In this document: in pieces, positions 10,271 to 20,799 of the stretch
Layout: each line of letters begins with the position of its first letter
Numbering within the stretch: the stretch's first letter is position 1
NCBI GenBank assembly: GCA_902620585.1
Contig: CACNJC010000003.1
Location: 1 to 64,000 of the forward strand
Source of the DNA: an uncultured Pelagibacteraceae bacterium
GTDB lineage: Bacteria > Pseudomonadota > Alphaproteobacteria > Pelagibacterales > Pelagibacteraceae
Direction: 5' to 3'
DNA length: 64,000 nucleotides
Position numbers and translations under genes: made by a program
The notes under the pieces: generated by a model
The model's input: only the letters and a program-made list of their open reading frames with translations
Database searches by the model: none
Told to the model about the DNA's origin: nothing

Positions 10271-10921
10271 TCAGTAAAATAATAATAAAATTAAAAATCC
10301 AATTGGTATTCCTAACAAAAGTCCGTCAACTCTATCTAGCACTCCACCATGGCCAGGTAAAAAATTACCACTATCTTTAATCGAGGATTTTCTTTTTAAA
10401 AATGAAAAAAATAAATCACCAATTTGACAACTTATTGAAATCAAACATCCTATAATTAACATATAAATGTTAAAATTTTCGGTTATCAAATAAAATGATA
10501 ATGATATAACAGAAGATGAGAACAACAATGAACCAATTGCTCCTGAAATAGTTTTATTTGGACTAATCTTTGTTAATTTTGGGCCTTTAAAGATTTTGCC
10601 AAAAATAAATCCTCCAATATCAGAAGCGACACATGTTATTAAAATCAAAAATAAAATAAGTTTTAAGTGTAAAAATAATGATATCGAAAAAAAGTAACTG
10701 CAAAAAGAAAAGATATAAATTGTGAAAATTAAATTAGACAAAAGTTGCTTTAATCTTTTTTTTTTAAAAATTTTAAGACTTATATTAAAAAATTCTAACA
10801 AAGAAAAAATGCCTAATATCATTAAAACAATACCTAAAGCAAAATTATTAATCATTATCAAGAATAATAGGATTAATAACGCAACTGAAGTAAAAATTCT
10901 TTTTATAAAATTTTCTGACAT
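10271..10921 (-). CDS. cdsA: Phosphatidate cytidylyltransferase
   Basis: Multi-TM; DIGGFIFGKIFKGPKLTKISPNKTISGAIGS, PGHGGVLDRVDGLL signature. Start at internal ATG (MSENFIKRI) preferred. Confidence 0.93.
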   Translation of the reverse strand: MSENFIKRIFTSVALLILLFLIMINNFALGIVLMILGIFSLLEFFNISLKIFKKKRLKQLLSNLIFTIYIFSFCSYFFSISLFLHLKLILFLILITCVASDIGGFIFGKIFKGPKLTKISPNKTISGAIGSLLFSSSVISLSFYLITENFNIYMLIIGCLISISCQIGDLFFSFLKRKSSIKDSGNFLPGHGGVLDRVDGLLLGIPIGFLILLLFY

Positions 10922-10922
10922 A

Positions 10923-11597
10923 TCAAATTGAACCAAAATTTCTCTTAACTTTTTTATAGTTAATTACTATTTTTTTTAAATCTTTTTCGCTAAAATCAGG
11001 CCAAAGTTTATCTAGGAAATAAATTTCAGCATAAGCTAGTTGCCATAACATAAAATTACTCAACCTTTTGTGACCACCCGTTCTTATCAATATATCTGGA
11101 TCTGGCAAGTTTTTAGTATAAAGCTCTTTTCTTAAGGACTTAATATCAATTTTTTTTCTGTTTTTTAACTTCTTTAGGGCATTTATAATCTCAGATTTTG
11201 ATCCGTAATTGACAGCCAAATTAACAATAATCTTATCATTATTTCTTGTAAGCTTTATGACTTTTTTTAGTGATGATTTAACCTTTAGAGGTAATTTATT
11301 TAAGTTTCCTATGATATTAATCTTTATTCCGTTCGAAATAACATTATTCAATTCATTATTAAAATAATTTATTATAAGTTTAAAAAGAAAGTTAATTTCA
11401 CCTCTAGGCCTCTTCCAATTTTCTGTTGAAAATACGTAAAATGTTATGACTGGAATATTTAACTTAATTGAGCTTTCTACAATTTTTTTAACGGTCTTTA
11501 CTCCATTTATATGTCCAAAGTTTCTACCTTTGTTTCTTTTTTTTCCCCACCTACCATTACCATCCATAATAAAGGCAACGTGGTCGAGTTTATTCAT
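10923..11597 (-). CDS. uppS: Isoprenyl (undecaprenyl) diphosphate synthase
   Basis: HVAFIMDGNGRWGKKR, STENWKRP, PDILIRTGGHKRLSNFMLWQLAYAEIYF. Confidence 0.96.
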   Translation of the reverse strand: MNKLDHVAFIMDGNGRWGKKRNKGRNFGHINGVKTVKKIVESSIKLNIPVITFYVFSTENWKRPRGEINFLFKLIINYFNNELNNVISNGIKINIIGNLNKLPLKVKSSLKKVIKLTRNNDKIIVNLAVNYGSKSEIINALKKLKNRKKIDIKSLRKELYTKNLPDPDILIRTGGHKRLSNFMLWQLAYAEIYFLDKLWPDFSEKDLKKIVINYKKVKRNFGSI

Positions 11598-12154
11598 ATT
11601 TGTAGTATCTCTTTTTCTTTTTCAGCTAAGATTTTATCAATATTTTCAATATTAGAGTCTGTGAGTTTTTGAATATTTTTTTCAAATTTTTTACTTTCGT
11701 CTTCTGAAATCGTCTTGTTTTTTAGGTTTGCCTTTAAAACTTCATTAGCTTCTCTTCTTATGTTTCTAATGGATATTTTGCTTTTCTCTCCCATTCCCTT
11801 TAAAATTTTGATTAAATCTTTTCTTCTTTCCTCTGTTAAATCTGGAACTCTTAATCTAATAATTTGACCATCTATTTGTGGATTGATTCCAAGTTCTGAT
11901 TTTTGTATTGCCGAGTCAATTGCATTTACATTAGACTTATCCCACACTTGAATGGATATAAGTCTAGCCTCTGGAACACTTACTGTTCCAAGTTGATCGA
12001 TTGGCATCAGTTGTCCGTATACATCGACTTTAATTGTATCCAGCATATTAGGGTTAGCTCTTCCAGTTCTCAGTGTGGATAGGTCTTTTTTAAAAGATTT
12101 TATGCTTTTATCCATCTTGGATGAATAATTATTCTCATTAAAATTTGAACTCAT
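11594..12154 (-). CDS. frr: Ribosome recycling factor
   Basis: LSTLRTGRANPNMLD, DLTEERRKDL, RNIRREAN motifs. Confidence 0.97.
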   Translation of the reverse strand: MSSNFNENNYSSKMDKSIKSFKKDLSTLRTGRANPNMLDTIKVDVYGQLMPIDQLGTVSVPEARLISIQVWDKSNVNAIDSAIQKSELGINPQIDGQIIRLRVPDLTEERRKDLIKILKGMGEKSKISIRNIRREANEVLKANLKNKTISEDESKKFEKNIQKLTDSNIENIDKILAEKEKEILQI

Positions 12155-12156
12155 TC

Positions 12157-13023
12157 CTAAACTCCCTCACCAACTTTGTATCTTGTAAAATTAAGCACTT
12201 TTATATCTTTTTCTATTTTATTTTCTTTAAGTATATCAGATACTTTCTTTTTGGGGTCCATTATCCAAATTTGATTTAAAAGTGTATTATCGTTTATAAA
12301 TTTAGCAATTTTACCCTTAGATATTTTTTCGGCCATCTCAGGAGGCTTTCCTGAATTAGTGATCTCAGCTTTTATAATTTCTAACTCTTTATCTACTGTC
12401 TCTTTTTTTAAACCATCTTTTTCAATTGCTAAAGGATTTGAGGCTGCAATATGCATTGCTATTTTATTTCCGATATCTTCATTTTTACCTTTAACGATAC
12501 CATCTAATTTAACTATTGAAATTATTTTACCTATATTTTTTTCAATTGCCGAGTGAACATAAAAAAAATTAAAACCATTTTTATTATCAAAAAAATTTGA
12601 TCTTCTAATAGTGATTTTTTCTCCAATTTTTGCAATTAAATTCACAAGGTTGTCTTTAACAGATATGCCATTTTTCATCTTAGCTAAGTTTAATTTTTTT
12701 AAATCTCCTAAAAAAGAAAAGTTTATTTCTGATGTTTCTTTACAAAAAGAGATAAAATCTTTGTTTTTTGCAACAAAATCGGTTTCGCTATTAATTTCTA
12801 TTATTGATACTTTATTTTCTTTTTCCGAGACTAAAACTAAACCCTCAGATGCAGTCCTACTCATTTTTTTTGAAGCTTTTGCTATTCCTTTTTTTCGCAA
12901 AAATTCAATTGACTTTTCTATATCACCATTTGTTCCATCTAGTGCCAACTTACAGTCTTTAAATCCTACACCAGTAAGTTCTCTTAGTTTTTTAATATTG
13001 TTTAACAAGTCTTTATCTGACAT
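12157..13023 (-). CDS. tsf: Translation elongation factor Ts
   Basis: KKLRELTGVGFKDCKLAL, INSETDFVAKN motifs. Confidence 0.97.
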   Translation of the reverse strand: MSDKDLLNNIKKLRELTGVGFKDCKLALDGTNGDIEKSIEFLRKKGIAKASKKMSRTASEGLVLVSEKENKVSIIEINSETDFVAKNKDFISFCKETSEINFSFLGDLKKLNLAKMKNGISVKDNLVNLIAKIGEKITIRRSNFFDNKNGFNFFYVHSAIEKNIGKIISIVKLDGIVKGKNEDIGNKIAMHIAASNPLAIEKDGLKKETVDKELEIIKAEITNSGKPPEMAEKISKGKIAKFINDNTLLNQIWIMDPKKKVSDILKENKIEKDIKVLNFTRYKVGEGV

Positions 13024-13045
13024 TTAAAAAATTGATTAGTTTATT

Positions 13046-13789
13046 TTATTTTTTTTCAGATTTTTTTTCTGATTTTTTTTCTTCTTTGAGATTTGGTTCT
13101 TTAATAAATTTTTCTGCGTCTTTAATCGTGTCCTTTAATAAATCACAATAAAGATTTATTGATCTTCTAGCATCATCGTTTCCTGGTATTGGAAAGCTTA
13201 TACCTGTCGGATCAGAGTTGGTATCGAGTACAGCTATAATTGGAATTTTAAGTTTTTTTGCTTCTGCTACTGCTAATGACTCTACATTAGTATCAATTAT
13301 AAATATTAAATCTGGAGTTTTTTTCATTTCTGAAATACCCCCCAAAGATCTTTGAAGCTTTTCTTTCTCTTTAGTAAATTTTAAGATTTCTTTTTTTGTA
13401 AAACCAATATTTTCTTTAGACAATTGCTCGTTTAATTTTTTTAATCTTTTTATTGAATTTTGAATTGTATTCCAATTTGTAAGCATACCACCTAACCATC
13501 TATAATTTACAAAGAACTGACCAGTTTCTTTAGCCAGGTCACTTACTTGTTCTGAGGCTTGTTTTTTTGTGGACACAATAAGAATCTTTCCTCCTCCAGA
13601 TATAGTTTTATGTACTTGCACCAATGCATTTTTTAAAAATTCTACTGTCTGAGTTAGATCGATTATATGTATAGAATTTTTTTCTCCAAAAATGTAATCT
13701 TTCATTTTTGGATTCCACCTTAAGGTTTTGTGACCGAGATGAACACCTGCTTCTAATAATTGTTTAATGTCTATTTTTGGTACGTTCAT
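13046..13789 (-). CDS. rpsB: 30S ribosomal protein S2
   Basis: [58 protein letters not shown]. Confidence 0.97.
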   Translation of the reverse strand: MNVPKIDIKQLLEAGVHLGHKTLRWNPKMKDYIFGEKNSIHIIDLTQTVEFLKNALVQVHKTISGGGKILIVSTKKQASEQVSDLAKETGQFFVNYRWLGGMLTNWNTIQNSIKRLKKLNEQLSKENIGFTKKEILKFTKEKEKLQRSLGGISEMKKTPDLIFIIDTNVESLAVAEAKKLKIPIIAVLDTNSDPTGISFPIPGNDDARRSINLYCDLLKDTIKDAEKFIKEPNLKEEKKSEKKSEKK

Positions 13790-13797
13790 AATTTTTT

Positions 13798-13863
13798 CCG
13801 GTTAATCCACCACAGTAACTCCAAATATATGGACCGGGAGGGCTATGCCCTTAAAACTGTGTG
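13798..13863 (-). promoter_or_regulatory. Candidate structured 5' leader of rpsB (ribosomal-protein S2-type autoregulatory leader)
   Basis: On the minus strand CACAGT (13856-13861) pairs with ACTGTG (13811-13816), enclosing hairpins AGGGC-ATA-GCCCT (13839-13851) and TCCA-loop-TGGA (13820-13833); CCGGT (13833-13837) is complementary to ACCGG (13798-13802) next to the start codon. Confidence 0.6.
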
Positions 13864-13870
13864 CGAAATT

Positions 13871-13876
13871 ATTATC
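13871..13876 (-). promoter_or_regulatory. Candidate -10 element (GATAAT) for rpsB
   Basis: GATAAT on the minus strand, placing a transcript start about at the 5' arm of the leader stem; -35 is weak. Confidence 0.3.
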
Positions 13877-13909
13877 TGATATATACAACCGAGCTAAAAA
13901 ATCAACCTT

Positions 13910-16900
13910 CTAAACTGTTATTTTTTTAACGTATTCTTTGCTTTTTATAGCTTTTAAGTGGTTAAAATCGAATTTTCTCGCGTTCTGAAGATTATAATAA
14001 ATTTTTTCATTTTTTTTATGAATAACTAAGTTAATTATTGTTTGACCTTTATTATTTAAAAGTTTCTTGAGATCATTAATATCACAGTTCTCTTTAAGCT
14101 CGATTGTAACTTTTGAATAAGGTTTGTTAATTAGATCTGTTACACTTAAAATCTTTTTGACAGTCACTCTTCTGTTCGAGATATCGCTAATTGATTTATC
14201 TTTTTGTAAAGTTAAAATAAATGACTCTGCTTCCCTAATTTTATCTCTATTTTGAATGAGTATTTCTGCAAACAGAAAAAGTTCAAACTCTCCCTTGTTA
14301 TCACTAAATTTTACAATGGCAAATGGTGTTCCTTTTGCGCTTTTTTTTTCTTGTATGGACATTATGGTCCCAGCAATTAAAGCCTCATTTTCATTGTTTA
14401 ACATAAAGTCTTTATAGGACGTTATTTTTAGTTGCTTAAAAATTTCCTTATATTCGTTAAGCGGATGATCAGAGATATAAAAACCTAAAGACTTAAATTC
14501 TTCAGATAAAAGTTCTTTTTTTGTCCATTTTTTACATTCTACATAATCAAAACTATTTTCAATGTTAGAGTTATCATTAAAAAGACTGGTTTGGTTGTTC
14601 ATTTTATCATCGTTGATATTCTTAATTTGTTGAATTATTTTAGGAATTGAGTTTATAATTTTGTTTCTATCTTCATCAAACTCATCGAATGCTCCTGATT
14701 TAACCAAACCTTCTAACTGTAGTTTATTAACGTCTTTAGCATCCATTCTGTTTATAAAGTCAATTAAAGATTTAAATTTGCCTTTTTTTTCTCTTTCATT
14801 TATTATATTAGATATAGCCTCATACCCAACATTTTTGACTGCACCGAGACCATAAAAAATTTTATTTTTTTCAGTTTTGAAATCCGCGAAAGACTTGTTA
14901 ATAGAAGGTCTTATAATTTCAATATTTAATCTTTTTAATTCCTCTACAAATTCTCTTAGTTTTGAAGTGTTAGTTAATTCTGTTGACATTGTTGCAGCTA
15001 TAAAATCTTCCTTAAAGTAAGTTTTTAAATATGCTGTTTGGTAGGCAATTAATGCATAGGCTGCAGCATGACTTTTATTAAATCCGTATTGAGCAAAAGG
15101 TTCGATTTTTGTAAAAACAAAATTTGCAACTTCTTTTTTTATTCCATTTTTAATAGCCCCACTTATAAATCTTTCTTTTTGTTTATCTAGCTCTGCTTTT
15201 TTCTTCTTACCCATCGCTCTTCTTAAAATGTCTGCTTCGCTTGCAGTAAATCCTGCAAGTGTTTGAGCAATTTGCATAACTTGTTCTTGATAAATGATTA
15301 TTCCATACGTAGATTCTAATATTTTTTCTAGAGTAGGATGAATATAATCAGGTTTTTTATTTCCATTTTTACAATCATTATAAATAGGTATATTGCTCAT
15401 AGGCCCAGGCCTGTATAAAGCAACTAGTGCAATTATGTCATCAAATCTGTTAGGTTTCATCTGTTTGATCGCTTCTCTCATTCCAGTACTTTCAAGCTGA
15501 AATAATCCAATTGTTTCTCCAGTAGAAAGCAAATTGTAAACTTTTTCATCCTCAAGATTTATTTTACTTATATCTAAATCAATTTTTTTTAATTTTAATC
15601 TTTTAAGAGTTTTATTTATTACGGTTAAAGTTTTAAGCCCGAGTAAATCAAATTTAACTAGGCCAGCATTTTCTGATGAATACATGTCATATTGAGTTGA
15701 TGGTAAAATTAAATTGGAACTTTGATCAACATAAAGGGGAAATTGCTCAGCTAATTTATTGCCTGCTATTACTACACCTGCTGCGTGGGTAGCCATGTTA
15801 CGATTTAAACCCTCTAATTTTAAAGAAAGATTAATAAGTTTTTCAACTTTTCTGTTATTTTTGATTTCATCTTTGAATCGCGGCTCTCTATCGATAGACT
15901 CTTGAAGTGTTAAGGGTCTCGAAGGGTCGAAGGGTATCATCTTACATATTTTATCAACATGTCCATAAGACAGACCTAATATCCGTCCGACATCCCTTAA
16001 AGCCATTCTAGCTTTTAGTTTACCAAAAGTAATTATGTGTGCTACCCCATCTTTGTATTTTGTTTTAAGGTATTCAAAAACTTTATCTCTTTGTTCCTCA
16101 CAGAAATCTATATCAAAATCTGGCATAGAAATTCTATCTGGATTTAAAAATCTCTCAAAAATTAAATCAAATTCTATTGGATCAAGATCAGTGATATCTA
16201 AACAGTAAGCAACCAATGAGCCTGCTCCTGACCCTCTTCCAGGACCAACAGGAATAGAATTTTTTTTAGCCCATCTTATGTAATCTGATACGATTAAAAA
16301 ATAACTTGAATAATCCATTGAATTTATAATGTCTAATTCATGGAGTAATCGATCTTCATAAATTTTTTTAACCTCTTCAGATGATTTGTCTTTATTCTTT
16401 TTCAAAATAAAATTTTTAAGTCTTCCTTCCAAACCAAGTTTCGCTTGACTCATTAATTCTTTTTCAGGTGAAATATTTTGATTATTTGAAATTGACGGCA
16501 GAATAGGTTTTGATTTTTTAGGTTTAAAATTAAATTTAAAAGGAAAATTATAATTATTTTCTAAAGCTTCAGGAATATCTTTATATAATTTTTGAATATC
16601 TTCGTTTTTTTTTAAATAATGTTGATCGCTATAACGAAATCGATTTTTATCATCTATAAATTGTTTTTCGCCTATACACATTAATGCGTCATGGGCCTCT
16701 GCCATATCGTGATCTAAATAAAAAACCTCCTGACTAGCTATTATCGGTATATAATTCGTAGATGATAACTTTAGCATATAGTTTTCGTAATTCATTTCCT
16801 GTTCTTCTCCATGCCTTTGAATTTCAATATAAAGGCGATTATGAAAGGAGGTTTTTATATTTTTAATTATCTTTTCAATCAATTTTAATTTATTTGCATA

Positions 16901-17326
16901 AAATAACTTTCCAAAGAAATTTGTATAGTTGCCTGTAAGTATAATTAAATCCTTATTATTCAAAATTAAATCGTCTATTTCGCAATAAGGTTCAGGAAAA
17001 TTTTTATCTTTTAAGTAACTTTTTGAAGATAGTTTAGTTAAATTTTTGTAACCTAGCTCTGAGGTAGCATATAACGTAATTTTTCCATATACATTGTCGC
17101 TAATAATATTTATTTGTGTTCCAATTATTGGTTGAGTTCCAACCTTACTAATTTTTTCTGCAAATTCTAATGCACCACATAAATTATAACTATCAGCAAG
17201 ACCAATGGCTTTGATCTTATTATTTTTACAATAATTTGCTAATTCATCAATTTTGATAGCTCCTTCACAAATTGAGTATTGGGTATGTATTTTAAGATTA
17301 TTAAATTCTTTATGACGCGCGGACAT
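13910..17326 (-). CDS. dnaE: DNA polymerase III alpha subunit
   Basis: PHP domain N-terminus, PVGPGRGSGAGSLVAYCL, MPDFDIDFCE, GVVIA, GLFQLESTGMR, YGFNKSHAAAYALIAYQTAYLK. Confidence 0.97.
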   Translation of the reverse strand: MSARHKEFNNLKIHTQYSICEGAIKIDELANYCKNNKIKAIGLADSYNLCGALEFAEKISKVGTQPIIGTQINIISDNVYGKITLYATSELGYKNLTKLSSKSYLKDKNFPEPYCEIDDLILNNKDLIILTGNYTNFFGKLFYANKLKLIEKIIKNIKTSFHNRLYIEIQRHGEEQEMNYENYMLKLSSTNYIPIIASQEVFYLDHDMAEAHDALMCIGEKQFIDDKNRFRYSDQHYLKKNEDIQKLYKDIPEALENNYNFPFKFNFKPKKSKPILPSISNNQNISPEKELMSQAKLGLEGRLKNFILKKNKDKSSEEVKKIYEDRLLHELDIINSMDYSSYFLIVSDYIRWAKKNSIPVGPGRGSGAGSLVAYCLDITDLDPIEFDLIFERFLNPDRISMPDFDIDFCEEQRDKVFEYLKTKYKDGVAHIITFGKLKARMALRDVGRILGLSYGHVDKICKMIPFDPSRPLTLQESIDREPRFKDEIKNNRKVEKLINLSLKLEGLNRNMATHAAGVVIAGNKLAEQFPLYVDQSSNLILPSTQYDMYSSENAGLVKFDLLGLKTLTVINKTLKRLKLKKIDLDISKINLEDEKVYNLLSTGETIGLFQLESTGMREAIKQMKPNRFDDIIALVALYRPGPMSNIPIYNDCKNGNKKPDYIHPTLEKILESTYGIIIYQEQVMQIAQTLAGFTASEADILRRAMGKKKKAELDKQKERFISGAIKNGIKKEVANFVFTKIEPFAQYGFNKSHAAAYALIAYQTAYLKTYFKEDFIAATMSTELTNTSKLREFVEELKRLNIEIIRPSINKSFADFKTEKNKIFYGLGAVKNVGYEAISNIINEREKKGKFKSLIDFINRMDAKDVNKLQLEGLVKSGAFDEFDEDRNKIINSIPKIIQQIKNINDDKMNNQTSLFNDNSNIENSFDYVECKKWTKKELLSEEFKSLGFYISDHPLNEYKEIFKQLKITSYKDFMLNNENEALIAGTIMSIQEKKSAKGTPFAIVKFSDNKGEFELFLFAEILIQNRDKIREAESFILTLQKDKSISDISNRRVTVKKILSVTDLINKPYSKVTIELKENCDINDLKKLLNNKGQTIINLVIHKKNEKIYYNLQNARKFDFNHLKAIKSKEYVKKITV

Positions 17327-18002
17327 TTACTCGTTTTATATTACCTCTGGAAATACTCAACTTATAATCTGCCTTGTTAGCAAGTTCTCTATTGTGAGTT
17401 GCAAAAATAATGGCTTTATTTAATTTTTTTAATTTCAAAAAGTAAGAAAAAATTTCCGATGAAGTTTTGTAATCTAGATTTCCAGTTGGTTCATCTGCTA
17501 AAATCAAATCAGTTTCTGCTACAAGAGATCTCGCAATAGCAACCCTTTGTTGTTCTCCACCAGACATTTCATTAGGAAAATGATTCATTCTATTTAATAT
17601 TTTTAATTCTCTTAAAATTTTTTTTGTTTTTTCTTTTATATCTTTTGTTTTTTCTCCCTTAATTACTAAAGGCATTATAATGTTTTCATAAGCTGTAAAA
17701 TCGGAAAGTAAGTTATTATCTTGAAAAATAATTGATATTTTTTCTCTTCTTACTTGATCTTTCTTGTTTTCTTTGAAATCTTTTGTGTCCTTGTTGTTTA
17801 ATAAAATTTTTCCACTTGTTGGTTCATCTAAAAGGGCAAGTAAGTGTAAAAAAGATGACTTTCCAGATCCAGAAGGTCCTGTAAGTGCAATTAAATCACC
17901 TTCTTTAATTTTAAGATTTACCTTGTTAAAAAGCTCGATAGTTCCATTTTTATGTTCAAAAATTTTCTTTAAATTTAATACTTCTAATATAGTTTTAGTC
18001 AT
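17310..18002 (-). CDS. lolD: Lipoprotein-releasing ABC transporter ATP-binding protein
   Basis: Walker A GPSGSGKSS, signature EMSGGEQQRVAIARSL, Walker B LILADEPTGNLD; adjacent to LolC/E gene. Confidence 0.93.
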   Translation of the reverse strand: MTKTILEVLNLKKIFEHKNGTIELFNKVNLKIKEGDLIALTGPSGSGKSSFLHLLALLDEPTSGKILLNNKDTKDFKENKKDQVRREKISIIFQDNNLLSDFTAYENIIMPLVIKGEKTKDIKEKTKKILRELKILNRMNHFPNEMSGGEQQRVAIARSLVAETDLILADEPTGNLDYKTSSEIFSYFLKLKKLNKAIIFATHNRELANKADYKLSISRGNIKRVNVRAS

Positions 18003-19227
18003 ATTTTAATGCTCTGAAAGTTTTCATCTTAGATATACTCATAGCTGGTAAGTATGAAGCTAATGCAGATATAAATAGAGAAAAAATAAAAACTACTAAT
18101 ATTGAATAATTGTTTATTTCACTAGGTAATTTTTCTAAAAAATAAACATCAGAGGGAAACAGTTCAAAATTAAATGTATTTGAAATAAAAGCTCTAATCT
18201 TTTCGATATTTAAAGAGAAAATGACACCAACTACAATTCCTGAAATAGTGGCTGTCAATCCTATCAAAAATCCTGTTAAAAAAAATGATTTTTTAATTGA
18301 TCTATTACTTAAACCTAAAGTTTTCAAAATTGCGATTTCTTTTGTCTTGTTTTTTATTAAAATTGTTAATCCAGAAATTATATTAAAAGCAGCTACAATT
18401 AATATTAGTGTTAAGATTACAAACATCACATTTCTTTCTACTTTCAGTGCACTAAAAAGAGATTTATTTAAATCAGTCCATGAATATATAAAATAATTTG
18501 TATTTAATTTTTGTATCTCTTTTTTATAAACTTCTGCTTTCATTGGATCTTTTAAATAAATTTCTAAATTTTGATCGTTTTCTTCTTTGTCAAATATTGA
18601 TAATGCATCTGATAAATTTAAAAAAACAAAATTTTGATCAAATTCATAAAAACCTGTCCTAAAAATACCTGCGATAGTCAGTGTCTCTTGCTTAGGGAAT
18701 CCCCCAAAGGGAGTACTTATAAATGCTGAGGACATTAAGTTAATTTTATCTCCAACTTCTAGATTTAAGTTAAAAGCTAATTCTGCACCAATAAATACCG
18801 TATCCTTAACAAATTTGTTTAAATTACCATTTAAAATATTATTTTTTAAAAAATTAACATTTTGATTTTCTTTTAAACTTATACCTTTAATAATAATACC
18901 TTTAGCGTTATCGTTATTCATCACAACACCTTCGCCTGAAAAAGTTTTTGATATACTAATTTCTTCAAATTTTTTTTTAAGTTTTTCCTCAAAACTTTTT
19001 TCAATTTTAAAACTATTAGACTCAATTACAATATGTGGATTTAAACCTAGAATTTTTTTAGTTAGGTCAGTCTTGAACCCATTCATTACTGACATAACAA
19101 TTATTAAAATTGCTACTCCGAGCATTATGCCAAGAAAAGAAAAGATAGAAATTACCTTTAAAAATCCCTCCTTTTTTTTTGGACGTAAATTTCTTATTGA
19201 AATCAATCTTTCTGCTTGAGTAAACAA
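17995..19227 (-). CDS. LolC/LolE family lipoprotein-releasing permease
   Basis: GIMLGVAILIIVMSVMNGF, FNIISGLTILIKNKTKEIAILKTLG, C-terminal FtsX domain. Confidence 0.92.
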   Translation of the reverse strand: MFTQAERLISIRNLRPKKKEGFLKVISIFSFLGIMLGVAILIIVMSVMNGFKTDLTKKILGLNPHIVIESNSFKIEKSFEEKLKKKFEEISISKTFSGEGVVMNNDNAKGIIIKGISLKENQNVNFLKNNILNGNLNKFVKDTVFIGAELAFNLNLEVGDKINLMSSAFISTPFGGFPKQETLTIAGIFRTGFYEFDQNFVFLNLSDALSIFDKEENDQNLEIYLKDPMKAEVYKKEIQKLNTNYFIYSWTDLNKSLFSALKVERNVMFVILTLILIVAAFNIISGLTILIKNKTKEIAILKTLGLSNRSIKKSFFLTGFLIGLTATISGIVVGVIFSLNIEKIRAFISNTFNFELFPSDVYFLEKLPSEINNYSILVVFIFSLFISALASYLPAMSISKMKTFRALKYD

Positions 19228-19228
19228 T

Positions 19229-20545
19229 TTATTTTTTTTTAAGTTTTAACTTAATGCTTTCCAAACTTAAAACTTCACTCTTTAAGTTGAGTTCTTTAAA
19301 TTCGAACTTATCTTGTTCTGATTTAGAACCTATTATTATTTGATAAGGAATACCTATTAAGTCATGTTTTTTAAATTTATTAGACATATTTTCATCTACA
19401 TCGTCTAACAATACGTCAATATTTTGTTTTTTTAATTCTTTGTAGATTTTTTCAGCTTTTTGAAGGTTTTTTTTATCATTTTTATTAATACTAGGAATGA
19501 TCACTATATCAAACGGTGATATTGGTTTAGGCCATTTCATAACGTTATTATTGTAATTTGCTTCTATTGTCGCTCCCACTAATCGAGAAATTCCTATCCC
19601 ATACGAGCCCATTTTTACGGTAACTTTTTTACCGTCTTGAGTATCGATTAGACAATTTAGTGGTTTAGAGTACTTATCACTAAAATAAAAAATATGGCCC
19701 ACTTCAATTCCTTTTGTCTTTATTCGATTTTCTTTTTTTACTTTTCCATTAAAATCTCTCTCATTATATTTTTCGTCTGTCACTGCGTAAATTGAAGAGA
19801 AGTCTTCTCGCATTTTTTGTAACGATACATCAGAAAAATCGTATTTATCTAAATCTATTTCAAAGATTTTCTTATCTGCGTATATCTGACTTTCACCTGT
19901 TTCTGCTAAAATTACAAATTCGTGAGATAGGTCCCCACCAATTGGGCCCGTATCTGCTGACATAGGAATTGCTTTGAGTCCAAGACGATTAAATGTTCGT
20001 ATGTAAGAGTAAAACATTTTATTATAAGATTTTTTTGCATCTTCATCATTTAAATCAAATGAGTAAGCATCTTTCATAAAAAATTCTCTGCATCTCATAA
20101 CTCCAAATCTTGGTCTTATTTCATCTCTAAATTTCCATTGAATGTGATAGAGAATTTGAGGAAGAGATTTATAGGATTTTACACTAGACCTAAATATGTC
20201 TGTTATCAATTCTTCATTTGTCGGGCCATATAACATCTCTCGCCCTTGCCTATCTTTTATTCTAAGCATTTCTTCACCATAGTCTTCATATCTTCCACTT
20301 TCTTTCCATAGCTCGGATGACTGGATCGTTGGCATGAGCATTTCTTGAGCTCCGATGGCGTTTTGTTCTTCTCTTACGATTTGTTCAATTTTTTTCATAA
20401 CTTTATATCCCATTGGCAACCATGAATAGATTCCAGCTGCAGATTGTTTGATCATTCCTGCTCTTAACATTAGCTGATGAGATTTAATTTTAGCTTCTGA
20501 AGGTAGATCTTTTATAATTGGGATAAATAATTTAGATAAGTACAT
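19229..20545 (-). CDS. proS: Prolyl-tRNA synthetase (short form, no editing-domain insertion)
   Basis: LMLRAGMIKQSAAGIYSWLPMG, GPTNEE, FMKDAYSFD, ESQIYADK, MGSYGIGISRLVGA; 438 aa. Confidence 0.95.
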   Translation of the reverse strand: MYLSKLFIPIIKDLPSEAKIKSHQLMLRAGMIKQSAAGIYSWLPMGYKVMKKIEQIVREEQNAIGAQEMLMPTIQSSELWKESGRYEDYGEEMLRIKDRQGREMLYGPTNEELITDIFRSSVKSYKSLPQILYHIQWKFRDEIRPRFGVMRCREFFMKDAYSFDLNDEDAKKSYNKMFYSYIRTFNRLGLKAIPMSADTGPIGGDLSHEFVILAETGESQIYADKKIFEIDLDKYDFSDVSLQKMREDFSSIYAVTDEKYNERDFNGKVKKENRIKTKGIEVGHIFYFSDKYSKPLNCLIDTQDGKKVTVKMGSYGIGISRLVGATIEANYNNNVMKWPKPISPFDIVIIPSINKNDKKNLQKAEKIYKELKKQNIDVLLDDVDENMSNKFKKHDLIGIPYQIIIGSKSEQDKFEFKELNLKSEVLSLESIKLKLKKK

Positions 20546-20799
20546 TATTGTAAAAAATTCCTTAAATTTAAGAAACCATTGTTTACCAGATAATATATCA
20601 TAATAAATAGTATTGATGTAATTATAGTTGTTATCAAAAATTTTTTACCTATTTTCGGGTTTTTTGGAGCTCCTGGATCATTGCCCCCAAAACTGTCTTT
20701 AAATATTTCTTTGTTAGATTGAATTCCTACAGGCAAAATTGAAAAAAAGACTATCCACCAAATCATAACATAAACTATTATTGAACCAGTTATACCCAT
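20545..20799 (-). CDS. DUF1467 family two-TM membrane protein
   Basis: MGITGSIIVYVMIWWIVFFSILPVG...GNDPGAPKNPKIGKK; conserved position between proS and rnj in alphaproteobacteria. Confidence 0.75.
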   Translation of the reverse strand: MGITGSIIVYVMIWWIVFFSILPVGIQSNKEIFKDSFGGNDPGAPKNPKIGKKFLITTIITSILFIMIYYLVNNGFLNLRNFLQ

